Shown in pieces: positions 18,245 through 26,336 of a stretch of 64,000 bases of DNA (within the stretch, counting starts at the first letter, position 1; each line of letters starts with the position of its first letter). A program made the position numbers and the translations under genes. The stretch comes from Ruegeria arenilitoris (lineage in GTDB: Bacteria > Pseudomonadota > Alphaproteobacteria > Rhodobacterales > Rhodobacteraceae): contig NZ_WPZQ01000010.1 in assembly GCF_013030265.1 (NCBI RefSeq), positions 1 through 64,000 on the forward strand, given 5' to 3'. The notes below the pieces were generated by a model. It was not told where the DNA came from and did no database searches. It was given only the letters and a program-made list of their open reading frames with translations.

Positions 18245-18556
18245 TCAGGAACCATCTTGAGTCCTGAGTTGCCCAGGATTGGCAAAGACGACATTCCAGC
18301 GCAAAACTTGATGGGACAGTCGTAAACCGGTGGGCCAGAACGGATCTTCACGGATCATCCGCTCTACTTCATTCGGATTGGCTTCATTGACCAGCCACAA
18401 TCCTCCGGCACTTTCTCCGGCAGTTTTGAAGAGTGGCCCGGCGCCTGCAATCCGATCCCGGTTGGCCTGCAGGAAATCCAGATGGCTGGCCATGTGTGTC
18501 TGACGAAGGCCCGGATCCGCTGAGGGATTATCCTTGAACAGGATGATATGTGTCAT
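18245..18556 (-). CDS. YciI family protein
   Basis: A 103-residue dimeric alpha-beta-barrel (YCII) protein: THIILFKDNP, RQTHMASHLDFLQANRDRIAGAGPL, a GGLWLVNE strand and REDPFWPTGL. The conserved His/Asp pair of the family is plausibly the His of THMASH and the Asp of REDPF. The ATG at 18556 is chosen because GGAGAAAG lies just upstream; a reading from 18616 lacks support. The family is often linked to small-molecule turnover, but the role is not established. It is divergent from a LysR regulator 85 bases away, the classic arrangement for a LysR target gene. Confidence 0.83.
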   Translation of the reverse strand: MTHIILFKDNPSADPGLRQTHMASHLDFLQANRDRIAGAGPLFKTAGESAGGLWLVNEANPNEVERMIREDPFWPTGLRLSHQVLRWNVVFANPGQLRTQDGS

Positions 18557-18568
18557 GCTCTTTCTCCA

Positions 18569-18582
18569 GTGTAGACGTACAC
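18569..18582. promoter_or_regulatory. Inverted repeat between yciI-like and lysR-like genes
   Basis: GTGTA-GACG-TACAC, a 5-base inverted repeat with a 4-base spacer, sits in the 85-base divergent interval just upstream of the YciI gene start. It is a reasonable operator candidate for the LysR protein (T-N-A type core), but the arms are short and could be chance. Confidence 0.35.
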
Positions 18583-18641
18583 AGTCTGCACCCGCTGTTC
18601 TGCCGGTTGAATGCACATGACTGCCAATCTATCCTGCAAAA

Positions 18642-19547
18642 ATGCAGGATATGAACTGGGATGATCTTCGCTATCTGATCGCACTCTATCGTCAGGGCAG
18701 TTTTGCCGCCGCCTCACGCGAACTAGGTCAGGATGAAACCACGATCGCGCGGAGGATTCGCAGGCTGGAAGCATCTCTGTCCACACATCTCTTGCTCCGT
18801 GACAATACCGGGCGACAACGCCTGACGGAATTAGGTCAAAAACTGGTAACGCACGCGCTGCGCATGGAAACCGAAACCCGCCAAATGACTGAGATCCTTG
18901 GCGCCGATCGCGACATGATTACAGGAACTGTGCGCCTTACAGCAGTGCCCGTTGTCACTGATCGAATACTTACGCAGGCCTTTGTCGGGTTCCAGAACAT
19001 TCACCCTGCAATCACCATTGAGCTAATCCCCGAGAGCCGAAATCTGAGTCTGACCACTCGTGAGGCGGATCTGGCGCTACGTCTGGGGCCGCCAAAAACC
19101 GGAGGATCAGATATCCTGGCGCAACGGATCGGCTGGCTGGAATTCGGATTGTACCAAAGCGCTGCCAAGTCACTCCAAACCGACGCTCAGAGCAGATGGA
19201 TTATGTATGAGCCGTCTCATGCACATCTCGAGCAAGCGAACTGGATGCTTGGACAGTCCGACCTCAAGTCAGCCTCGGGTCTGAAGGTGGCGGATCTGAA
19301 TACTGCAATCGAAGCTGTTGCAAATGGGTTGGGTCAAAGCCTGTTACCGATTGCCGCCTGTAAAACCGATGTCCGATTGCGAAGAATCAAGGCAGCGGGC
19401 GGTCAGGACTTGCCCAAGCGCCCGGTCTGGTTGCTGTCTCACAAACATCAATCACATTTGCACGCCATCCAAGCGGTGAAACACTGGCTGTCGCAACTTG
19501 ACTGGGGCGGACTTTCTCCGCCCCCAGACATAGCCAATCATTCGTAG
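18642..19547 (+). CDS. LysR-family transcriptional regulator
   Basis: A 301-residue regulator. The N-terminal winged helix-turn-helix is typical (WDDLRYLIALYRQGSFAAASRELG, then TTIARRIRRLEASL), followed by a substrate-binding domain from ~90 (TGTVRLTAVPVVTDRILT, AIEAVANGLGQSLLP). It is divergent from the YciI gene, its likely target. An ATG at 18651 is an alternative start; neither has a strong ribosome-binding site. Its 3' end overlaps the end of the convergent PaaK-like ligase gene by 10 bases, and a GC-rich hairpin (19502-19527) within its last codons may end transcription from both sides. Confidence 0.9.
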   Translation: MQDMNWDDLRYLIALYRQGSFAAASRELGQDETTIARRIRRLEASLSTHLLLRDNTGRQRLTELGQKLVTHALRMETETRQMTEILGADRDMITGTVRLTAVPVVTDRILTQAFVGFQNIHPAITIELIPESRNLSLTTREADLALRLGPPKTGGSDILAQRIGWLEFGLYQSAAKSLQTDAQSRWIMYEPSHAHLEQANWMLGQSDLKSASGLKVADLNTAIEAVANGLGQSLLPIAACKTDVRLRRIKAAGGQDLPKRPVWLLSHKHQSHLHAIQAVKHWLSQLDWGGLSPPPDIANHS

Positions 19548-20755
19548 ACGCGCTGATCCTCGATCACCAAACCGTCCTTTGGCAGTGTTCCGGGTTCCAC
19601 GACCTCGATCGCGCCTTTGAGTTTCAGCACTTCGACCACTGATTTGGCGTATACCATATCGTCGCCGCCCGCGCTTTCGATCTGAACGGTCATCGTATCC
19701 ATTTCGCCCTGACGCGCGGCAATGACGCGAGCCTTGACGATCTCGTCATGCTTGTCGACCAGCGCGGCTACCTGCTCAGGACGAACAAACATACCTTTGA
19801 TCTTGGTGGTCTGATCGGCGCGCCCCATCCAACCTTTGATCCGAATATTGGTTCGACCGCAGGGTGACACACCCGGCATGATGGCGGACAGATCGCCGGT
19901 GGCGAAACGGATCAGCGGATAGTCGGGATTCAGGGAGGTCACCACAACCTCACCCACCTCACCTTCCGCCACCGGCGTCCCGGTGCCCGGAGTGACGATC
20001 TCAACGATCACATGTTCGTCGATGATCATCCCCTCCATCGCGGCGCTTTCATAAGCGATGTTGCCCAGATCAGCGGTCGCGTAGCATTGAAGACAGGAGA
20101 TTCCCCTTTCGGCATAGTCCTGTCGCAGACTGGGGAACAGCGCCCCGCCGCCCACGATTGCCTTTGAAAAGCTGAGCGTTACGCCCATCTCGTCGGCTTT
20201 ATCCAGAATTACCTTCAGATAATCTGGCGTACCCGCATAAGCGGTGCAGCCAATATCACGGGCAGCCGTGACCTGCAGTTCAGTCTGTCCGGTTCCGGCG
20301 GGCAGAACGGCGGCTCCCACCGCTCGCGCGCCGTTTTCAAAGATCATGCCAGCTGGTGTCAGGTGATATCCAAAGCAGTTCTGCACGATATCGCCCGGCC
20401 CCACGCCTGCCGCATGAACAAACCGTCCCATCCGCCACCAGTCGTGATCCGTACTGCCTGGCTCATAGATCGGACCCGGGGATTGAAACACATGGTGGAA
20501 ATGCCGCGCTGGCTTCACGGTAAAGCCACCAAACGGTGGGCGCGTTGCCTGCGCTTTGGTCAGATCGGACTTCCGCAATACAGGCAATTTCGGCAGATCG
20601 GCCACCGAGGTGACTGCATCGGTATCCACCCCCGCAAAATGGGTTGCAAAGCCGGGTGCGGATTTCGCCCTTTCGATCTGAATGCGCAATGCCTGTGCCT
20701 GATCGGCAGCACGCTGATCTGCGGTTCGGGTTTCGAGTGCGTCGAAATAGGTCAT
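19538..20755 (-). CDS. Phenylacetate-CoA ligase (PaaK)-like AMP-forming ligase
   Basis: A 405-residue adenylate-forming enzyme of the PaaK branch: LPVLRKSDLTKAQ, HVFQSPGPIYEPG, CLQCYATADLGNIAYES (adenine pocket region), GEVVVTSLNPDYPLIRFATGDLS and TTKIKGMFVRPEQVA. The usual SSGTTG phosphate loop is replaced by QSPGP, as in a subset of PaaK relatives, so substrate and even CoA ligation are uncertain. The start is set at the ATG at 20755: GGAGG lies 8 bases before it, while an ATG at 20770 would precede that ribosome-binding site. It is the last gene of the ABC transporter/acyl-CoA synthetase operon, which points to activation of the imported acid. Confidence 0.85.
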   Translation of the reverse strand: MTYFDALETRTADQRAADQAQALRIQIERAKSAPGFATHFAGVDTDAVTSVADLPKLPVLRKSDLTKAQATRPPFGGFTVKPARHFHHVFQSPGPIYEPGSTDHDWWRMGRFVHAAGVGPGDIVQNCFGYHLTPAGMIFENGARAVGAAVLPAGTGQTELQVTAARDIGCTAYAGTPDYLKVILDKADEMGVTLSFSKAIVGGGALFPSLRQDYAERGISCLQCYATADLGNIAYESAAMEGMIIDEHVIVEIVTPGTGTPVAEGEVGEVVVTSLNPDYPLIRFATGDLSAIMPGVSPCGRTNIRIKGWMGRADQTTKIKGMFVRPEQVAALVDKHDEIVKARVIAARQGEMDTMTVQIESAGGDDMVYAKSVVEVLKLKGAIEVVEPGTLPKDGLVIEDQRVYE

Positions 20756-20774
20756 CGCCAGATCCTCCATCCGC

Positions 20775-21608
20775 TCACAGCCACCTCTTGCGGCGGCGGT
20801 ATGAACGCACGTCGCGGAAACTCTTACGCCCCTCTTCGGACATTCCCAGGTAGAATTCTTTCACGTCGGGGTTCTCGCGCAGCTCGGCGGCAGGGCCATC
20901 CATCACCACCCGGCCGGATTCCAGAATATAGCCGTAATGTGCGAACCTCAGAGCCACATTGGTGTTCTGTTCAGCCAGCAGGAAAGACACGCCTTCCTGT
21001 TCGTTCAGATCTTTCACAATGCCAAAGATCTCTTCGACCAACTGTGGCGCCAGACCCATCGAAGGCTCGTCCAGCAGGATCGTTTCGGGGCGCGACATCA
21101 ATGCGCGACCCATCGCAACCATCTGCTGTTCACCACCCGAGGTGTAACCCGCCTGCGAGCGGCGACGCTCCCTAAGGCGCGGGAAGTAGTTGTAGACCAG
21201 CTCAAGATCCTGCTGGATCGCTGCTTTGCCATCCTTGCGGGTATAGGCACCGGTCAGCAGGTTTTCCTCGACCGTCAGGTGTTCGAAGCAATGACGACCC
21301 TCCATCACTTGAATGACACCCTTTTCCACCAGATCGGCCGGATCGCTTTCATGCACACTCTGACCGCGATACTTGATGGTGCCTTTGGTGACCTCGCCGC
21401 GCTCTGAATGAAGCAGGTTCGAGACCGCCTTGAGCGTAGTTGTCTTGCCAGCACCGTTGCCACCCAATAGCGCCGTGATACCGCCCTTGGGAACTGTCAG
21501 GCTGACGCCCTTGAGCACGAGGATGACGTGGTTGTAGATCACCTCGATATTGTTGACCTCAAGCAGGGTTTCCGCCTGCACGTCAGTGGTTTGTGCTGCA
21601 TCCAGCAT
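20775..21608 (-). CDS. Branched-chain-type ABC transporter ATPase (LivF-like)
   Basis: A 277-residue ATPase with Walker A GGNGAGKTTT, ABC signature TSGGEQQM, Walker B TILLDEPSMGL and a switch His in LLAEQNTN context typical of LivF. It would pair with the LivG-like ATPase on the two permeases encoded upstream. It is followed by the PaaK-like gene after 19 bases. The N-terminal ~20 residues (DAAQTTDVQAETLLEVNN) extend slightly beyond usual LivF length. Energises uptake at the inner membrane. Confidence 0.92.
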   Translation of the reverse strand: MLDAAQTTDVQAETLLEVNNIEVIYNHVILVLKGVSLTVPKGGITALLGGNGAGKTTTLKAVSNLLHSERGEVTKGTIKYRGQSVHESDPADLVEKGVIQVMEGRHCFEHLTVEENLLTGAYTRKDGKAAIQQDLELVYNYFPRLRERRRSQAGYTSGGEQQMVAMGRALMSRPETILLDEPSMGLAPQLVEEIFGIVKDLNEQEGVSFLLAEQNTNVALRFAHYGYILESGRVVMDGPAAELRENPDVKEFYLGMSEEGRKSFRDVRSYRRRKRWL

Positions 21609-21693
21609 CAGCGCATGTCCTCGTGCCTGTCCCGGTATCCGGGCTGGTTAGGGGGGTGGAACGGCGGGCGGGCCGCCGCTCCGAAATATGGTG

Positions 21694-21714
21694 GTCCCGG
21701 ATTGGCTCCGGGAC
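21694..21714 (-). terminator. Intra-operon hairpin after the substrate-binding protein gene
   Basis: A perfect 8-base stem, GTCCCGGA / TCCGGGAC, with a 5-base loop, begins just beyond the stop codon of the solute-binding gene, and a second smaller hairpin (CCCGG-TAT-CCGGG, 21631-21643) lies before the LivF-like start. Neither has a T-run. Such structures often stabilise binding-protein mRNA or reduce read-through so that binding protein exceeds membrane components. Confidence 0.55.
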
Positions 21715-21723
21715 GGACCTGTC

Positions 21724-23007
21724 TTATTCGCAGCGTGGTGATATGTTGTTCTCAGCCGCATACGCGCCCGAGTCTTCATCGATCAGCGTTGCGATCACTT
21801 CTGTGTCGGTCGGTTTAAAGTCCTGAACATTGTTCCAGGTCTTCGCCGATGCATCCCACTGCACAACGCCAACCAGGCCCGGGCCACCGTGGTTTTCGCA
21901 GGTCACGGTAAACTCGGGACCAAAGCCTGACATGCCCAACGCTTCCATCTTGGCATTGGTCATTTCCAGCGCTTCCATGCCATCACGCATCATCGCCGCA
22001 TCGATATCGGCAGTGCCATGCATTTCCTGCGCGGTTTTCGCAGCTTCGGCAGCCAGCATCGCAGCATAAAGACCGCGGTTGTACTGAACTGTGCCCAGCT
22101 GATCACCCGCACCTGCGGCCTTGCCGGAGTCGACAACATATTTCTTCAGATCGTCATAGACCGGATAGTCGGCGCCCAGACCGGTAAAGGTCAGTGCCTT
22201 GTAGCCATTGGCCTTTTCACCAGCAGGTTCCACGTCAAATTCAGCACCGGACCACCAGACGCCAATGAAGTTCTCCATCGGGAATCGGATATTTGCCGCT
22301 TCTTGCACGGCGACCTGGTTCATGACGCCCCAGCCCCACATGACAACATAATCCGGCTTTTCACGACGGATCTGCAGCCATTGCGACTTCTGCTCCTGAC
22401 CCGGGTGGTCAACCGGCAGCAGGGTCAGTTCGTAACCATGCTTTTCCGCCAGCGTTTCCAGCGTACGGATCGGTTCCTTGCCGTAAGCGGAGTTGTGATA
22501 GACCAGCGCGATTTTTTTGCCGCTCAGGTCACCATTGTTGACGTCCAGCAGGTGGTTGATCGCACCCGAGGCACCGTTCCAGTAGTTGGCCGGATAGTTG
22601 AATACGTTGCTGAACACCTTGCCGTTCGCAGCAGAGGTACGACCGTAACCCATGGTGTGCAGCGGAATTCCGTCTGCGGTCACTTTGGGGATCAGCTGAT
22701 AGGTAATACCAGTCGAAAGCGGCTGATAAACCAGAGCACCTTCACCCTTGGTGGATTCATAGCACTCCACACCTTTTTCGGTGTTATAGCCGGTCTCACA
22801 TTCAATCACCTTGGCAGCAACGCCGCCGATGCCGCCATCACGCTCGTTCAGCAGGGTGAAATAGTCAGCGTAGCCATCTGCGAACGGGATGCCACCCGCT
22901 GCGTAAGGCCCGGTCCGGTAGCTGAGCGATGGGAACACGAGGTCGGCCATTGCCGGCCCTGCTGCCATCAGGGCGCCCAGCGCCACGGTTGCCAGTTTCT
23001 TGTTCAT
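21724..23007 (-). CDS. ABC transporter periplasmic substrate-binding protein (Peripla_BP_6 type)
   Basis: A 427-residue binding protein. A Sec signal peptide is evident (KKLATVALGALMAAGPAMA, cleavage before DLVFPS). The mature part has the branched-chain amino acid/amide binding fold, with FADGYADYFTLLNERDGGIGG near the N-terminus and NRGLYAAMLAAEAAKTAQ in the second lobe. In roseobacters this subfamily accompanies acyl-CoA synthetases, so an aromatic or aliphatic carboxylate is more likely than an amino acid (inference). It is the solute receptor of the operon, between the LivM-like permease and the LivF-like ATPase. Confidence 0.92.
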   Translation of the reverse strand: MNKKLATVALGALMAAGPAMADLVFPSLSYRTGPYAAGGIPFADGYADYFTLLNERDGGIGGVAAKVIECETGYNTEKGVECYESTKGEGALVYQPLSTGITYQLIPKVTADGIPLHTMGYGRTSAANGKVFSNVFNYPANYWNGASGAINHLLDVNNGDLSGKKIALVYHNSAYGKEPIRTLETLAEKHGYELTLLPVDHPGQEQKSQWLQIRREKPDYVVMWGWGVMNQVAVQEAANIRFPMENFIGVWWSGAEFDVEPAGEKANGYKALTFTGLGADYPVYDDLKKYVVDSGKAAGAGDQLGTVQYNRGLYAAMLAAEAAKTAQEMHGTADIDAAMMRDGMEALEMTNAKMEALGMSGFGPEFTVTCENHGGPGLVGVVQWDASAKTWNNVQDFKPTDTEVIATLIDEDSGAYAAENNISPRCE

Positions 23008-23082
23008 CGGGTGTCTCCTCCCTTGATTGATCCGATGTTGGTTACGGGCTTTGCACCCTTTCTTTAGTTGGGCCCGCCCCGC

Positions 23083-24159
23083 TTAGTGGGGGAAAGGCCA
23101 GAGTCTGAGTTTCTCTTTGGCCACACGCCATAGCTGCGCCAGACCGTGTGGTTCGAGGATCAGGAACATGATGATCAGGGCCCCGACGATTACCAACTGC
23201 AGATGTGCGACGATATCTGTGGGCCAGCCCAGCACATCGACTCCCACGACCTTAAGAACCACGGGCAGCAGCACAAGGAAGGCCGCACCGGCAAAGGATC
23301 CGAAGATCGAGCCAAGACCGCCGATGATCACCATGAACAGCACCAGGAACGATTTCTGGATACCGAACACTTCGCCAACCTCGACCGCGCCCAGATAGAC
23401 GGCAAAGAACAAAGCACCCGCGATACCTACAAAGAATGAACTGACGGCAAAGGCCGACAGTTTGGCCCTCAGCGGGTTCACCCCGATAATCTCGGCCGCA
23501 ATGTCCATGTCGCGGATCGCCATCCAGGTACGCCCGGTGGTGCCACGGGTCATGTTGCGCGCGATGATGGCGCACAGCGTCAGGAAAATCAGGCAGAACA
23601 GATACGTCGCCCAGGCCGGAGCGTTCGGACCGGTAATGATGATACCGAACACGTCACGCTCGGGGGCGTTGATCTGGCCCGAGGCCGAGTAGTTGTAGAA
23701 CCACGGCACGCGGTTGAAGAGCCAAACCAGAAAGAACTGCGCCGCCAGCGTTGCAACCGCCAGATAGAAGCCCTTGATGCGCAACGATGGCAGGCCAAAC
23801 AGAACGCCGACAATCGCCGTGATGCCGCCCGCAAGCAGCACATGGATAAACATGCTGACATCCGGAAACGCAGTCATCAGCTTGTAGCAGGCATAGGCCC
23901 CCACAGCCATGAATCCGCCGGTACCCAGGCTGACCTGACCGCAATAACCAACCAGAATGTTCAGCCCGATTGCAGCGATGGCGTAGATCAGGAAGGGCAG
24001 CAGCAGAGCATTAGCCCAATAGTCGTTTATGATGAACGGAATGATCCCGAACGCCACTGCCAGCACAGCATAATAGCGATACCGGTCAAACTTGATCGGG
24101 AAAGTCTGGCTGTCGTCCCTGTAAGAGACTTTGAAATCTCCGGCCTCACGATAGAACAT
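23083..24159 (-). CDS. Branched-chain-type ABC transporter permease (LivM-like)
   Basis: A 358-residue polytopic inner-membrane permease. About eight to ten hydrophobic segments are visible; the LivM motifs GQVSLGTGGFMAVGAYACY and the GRTWMAIRDMDIAAEIIGVN cytoplasmic EAA-like loop are clear, with the end LRLWPFPH. It forms the translocation path with the LivH-like permease. The binding-protein gene follows after 75 bases, and the 85-residue membrane protein gene ends 3 bases before its start. Confidence 0.93.
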   Translation of the reverse strand: MFYREAGDFKVSYRDDSQTFPIKFDRYRYYAVLAVAFGIIPFIINDYWANALLLPFLIYAIAAIGLNILVGYCGQVSLGTGGFMAVGAYACYKLMTAFPDVSMFIHVLLAGGITAIVGVLFGLPSLRIKGFYLAVATLAAQFFLVWLFNRVPWFYNYSASGQINAPERDVFGIIITGPNAPAWATYLFCLIFLTLCAIIARNMTRGTTGRTWMAIRDMDIAAEIIGVNPLRAKLSAFAVSSFFVGIAGALFFAVYLGAVEVGEVFGIQKSFLVLFMVIIGGLGSIFGSFAGAAFLVLLPVVLKVVGVDVLGWPTDIVAHLQLVIVGALIIMFLILEPHGLAQLWRVAKEKLRLWPFPH

Positions 24160-24162
24160 GTC

Positions 24163-24420
24163 TTACTTTCCCCATTCTTCCTGCGCCCGATTGCGGGCTT
24201 CGGCGTCCAGTTGGTTGGATCCCTTGGCGTATCCGCTCGCCTCTGAGGCGCGCACCAGTTTCAGATAGGCCAGAACCCCCATGATCAGCCCGGCAAAGGC
24301 CAGGATCGCGGCGATCGTCAATTGACTGTCAGTCAGATCATCCGAGGTCAGGGCGATATAGCCAAAGGCCCAGAACCCTGCCCATGCGATCACGTTGATG
24401 ATGGCGATCAGCTTGGTCAC
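24163..24420 (-). CDS. Small two-helix membrane protein inside the ABC operon
   Basis: An 85-residue protein with two hydrophobic segments (residues ~4-24 and ~34-54) and a charged, Ala/Glu-rich C-terminus. I do not recognise a named family. It sits between the two permease genes with gaps of only 3 bases on each side, so it is certainly co-transcribed and probably co-translated with them. It may be an accessory subunit of the transporter, but nothing in the sequence proves a role. Confidence 0.8.
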   Translation of the reverse strand: MTKLIAIINVIAWAGFWAFGYIALTSDDLTDSQLTIAAILAFAGLIMGVLAYLKLVRASEASGYAKGSNQLDAEARNRAQEEWGK

Positions 24421-24423
24421 GGC

Positions 24424-25410
24424 CTACACCCTCTCGATGATCTTCTCGCCGAACAGACCCTGCGGCCGGAACACCAGGAAGATCAGCGCCAGTACATAAG
24501 CGAACCAGTTCTCAGTCGCGCCGCCCACCAGCGGGCCGATTGCAAACTCGAACAGTTTCTCGCCCACACCGATGATCAGCCCGCCGACAATGGCTCCGGG
24601 GATCGAAGTAAACCCGCCCAGCATCAGCACTGGCAGCGCCTTGAGCGCAATCAGCGACAGTGAGAACTGAACGCCCGACTTGGTGCCCCACATGATGCCT
24701 GCGACCAGAGCCACAAAACCGGCGACCGACCAGACCATGATCCAGATGAAGTTCAGCGAAATGCCAACCGACAGCGCCGCTTGGTGGTCATCCGCCACCG
24801 CCCGCATCGCCCGGCCCTGCTTGGTGTATTGGCTGAACGCGACCAGTGCGGCCACCAGCAGTGCTGCGATGATCGTCGCGACGATATCCAGATTGTCGAT
24901 GAAGAAGCCGTAGCCAAAGATGTTGAACGTGGTCTCGTCGATCCACAGATTGATGCCCTGCGGCAGACCCACATCCAGCGTCTTGATCTCGGACCCCCAC
25001 ATCAGGTCGGCGACACCTTCAAGGAAATAGGCCAGACCAATGGTCGCCATGAACAGAATGATGGGCTCTTGTCCGACCAGATGGCGCATCACGAAACGCT
25101 GCACTGCCCAGGCCAGCAGCACCATGACCGCCATCGTAAGAATGATCGCCAGCAACGCCGGGACGTTCCAACCAAAATAGTGGACATGAGTGCCAAGGAT
25201 CGCGTTGATCAGATGCGCAAACGGCACCTGCCCGTTCATGATCCCAACCAGAGTCATGGCGGCGAACAGGGCCATAACCCCTTGGGCATAGTTAAAAATG
25301 CCGGACGCCTTGTAGATCAGCACAAAGCCCAGCGCGACCAACGCATAAAGCACCCCGGCCATCAGACCGTTGAGGATGACTTCCATCGCAAATACGAGTT
25401 GTTCAGGCAT
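24424..25410 (-). CDS. Branched-chain-type ABC transporter permease (LivH-like)
   Basis: A 328-residue polytopic permease of the LivH family: GLMAGVLYALVALGFVLIYKASGIFNYAQG at the N-terminus, KQGRAMRAVADDHQAALSVGI as the cytoplasmic coupling loop and IVGGLIIGVGEKLFEF near the end. It pairs with the LivM-like permease. It lies 29 bases after the LivG-like ATPase gene in the same transcript. Substrate specificity is set by the binding protein and is not known. Confidence 0.93.
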   Translation of the reverse strand: MPEQLVFAMEVILNGLMAGVLYALVALGFVLIYKASGIFNYAQGVMALFAAMTLVGIMNGQVPFAHLINAILGTHVHYFGWNVPALLAIILTMAVMVLLAWAVQRFVMRHLVGQEPIILFMATIGLAYFLEGVADLMWGSEIKTLDVGLPQGINLWIDETTFNIFGYGFFIDNLDIVATIIAALLVAALVAFSQYTKQGRAMRAVADDHQAALSVGISLNFIWIMVWSVAGFVALVAGIMWGTKSGVQFSLSLIALKALPVLMLGGFTSIPGAIVGGLIIGVGEKLFEFAIGPLVGGATENWFAYVLALIFLVFRPQGLFGEKIIERV

Positions 25411-25439
25411 GTCAGCCCCTCCCCAATTCTGTCCGGCCT

Positions 25440-26258
25440 TTAGTCATGGCTGACCCCCAGATAGGCGTCGATGACCTCCTGATTGCTGCGCACCTCATCC
25501 GGGGTGCCGTCGCCGATCTTCTTGCCGTAATCCATCACGACCACCCGGTCGCTCAGGTCCATCACAACGCCCATGTCGTGCTCGATCAGCGCAATCGTGG
25601 TTCCAAACTCGTCATTGACGTCGAGGATAAAGCGGCTCATGTCCTCTTTCTCTTCGACGTTCATGCCAGCCATCGGTTCATCCAGCAGCAGCAGCTTGGG
25701 TTCCGCCGCCAGCGCGCGTGCCAGTTCGACCCGCTTCTTGAGACCGTAAGGCAGCCGCGAGACCGGCGTTTTTCGGATGTGCTGGATTTCGAGGAAGTCG
25801 ATGATCTTCTCAACGGCTTCACGGTTCGCAACCTCTTCCGCCTCGGCTTTGCCCTTCCACAAGGCTTGCTGAAAGATGTTGGTCTTCATGAAGTTCAGAC
25901 GACCGGTCATCACGTTGTCCAGAACACTCATGCCCTCGAACAAAGCAATGTTCTGGAACGTCCGTGCAATGCCCTGCCGGGCCACTTCATAGGGTCGCAT
26001 CGGCGGGCGCTTTGATCCGTGGAACCAGACCTCGCCCTCCTGCGGGACATAAAACCCCGAGATCACGTTCAGCATTGAGGACTTGCCGGCCCCGTTCGGC
26101 CCAATGATGGCGCGGATCTCACCCTCGCGAATATCGAACGAGATATCCTTGATCGCCACCACACCGCCAAAGCGCAGAGTGATGTTTTTCATCTCCATCA
26201 CCACACCGCCGATCTTGCGGCCGTCTTCGGTGACATATCCTTCGGAGTTATCCAGCAT
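25440..26258 (-). CDS. Branched-chain-type ABC transporter ATPase (LivG-like)
   Basis: A 272-residue ATPase with Walker A GPNGAGKSS, the LivG-type insertion (RTFQNIALFEGMSVLDNVMTGR), signature-region LPYGLKKRVELARAL, Walker B LLLLDEPMAGM and switch His IALIEHDMGVVMDL. The ABC signature is LPYGLKKR rather than LSGGQ, which is usual for some LivG relatives in this operon type. It couples ATP hydrolysis to uptake with the LivF-like partner. It follows the acyl-CoA synthetase gene after 78 bases. Confidence 0.93.
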   Translation of the reverse strand: MLDNSEGYVTEDGRKIGGVVMEMKNITLRFGGVVAIKDISFDIREGEIRAIIGPNGAGKSSMLNVISGFYVPQEGEVWFHGSKRPPMRPYEVARQGIARTFQNIALFEGMSVLDNVMTGRLNFMKTNIFQQALWKGKAEAEEVANREAVEKIIDFLEIQHIRKTPVSRLPYGLKKRVELARALAAEPKLLLLDEPMAGMNVEEKEDMSRFILDVNDEFGTTIALIEHDMGVVMDLSDRVVVMDYGKKIGDGTPDEVRSNQEVIDAYLGVSHD

Positions 26259-26336
26259 CAGTCACTCCCTGACTTACGCAAAAACGGGACGGTGGGCGGG
26301 GCGATGACCGCAGGTCGAGCGGCGCATGACCGGCCC

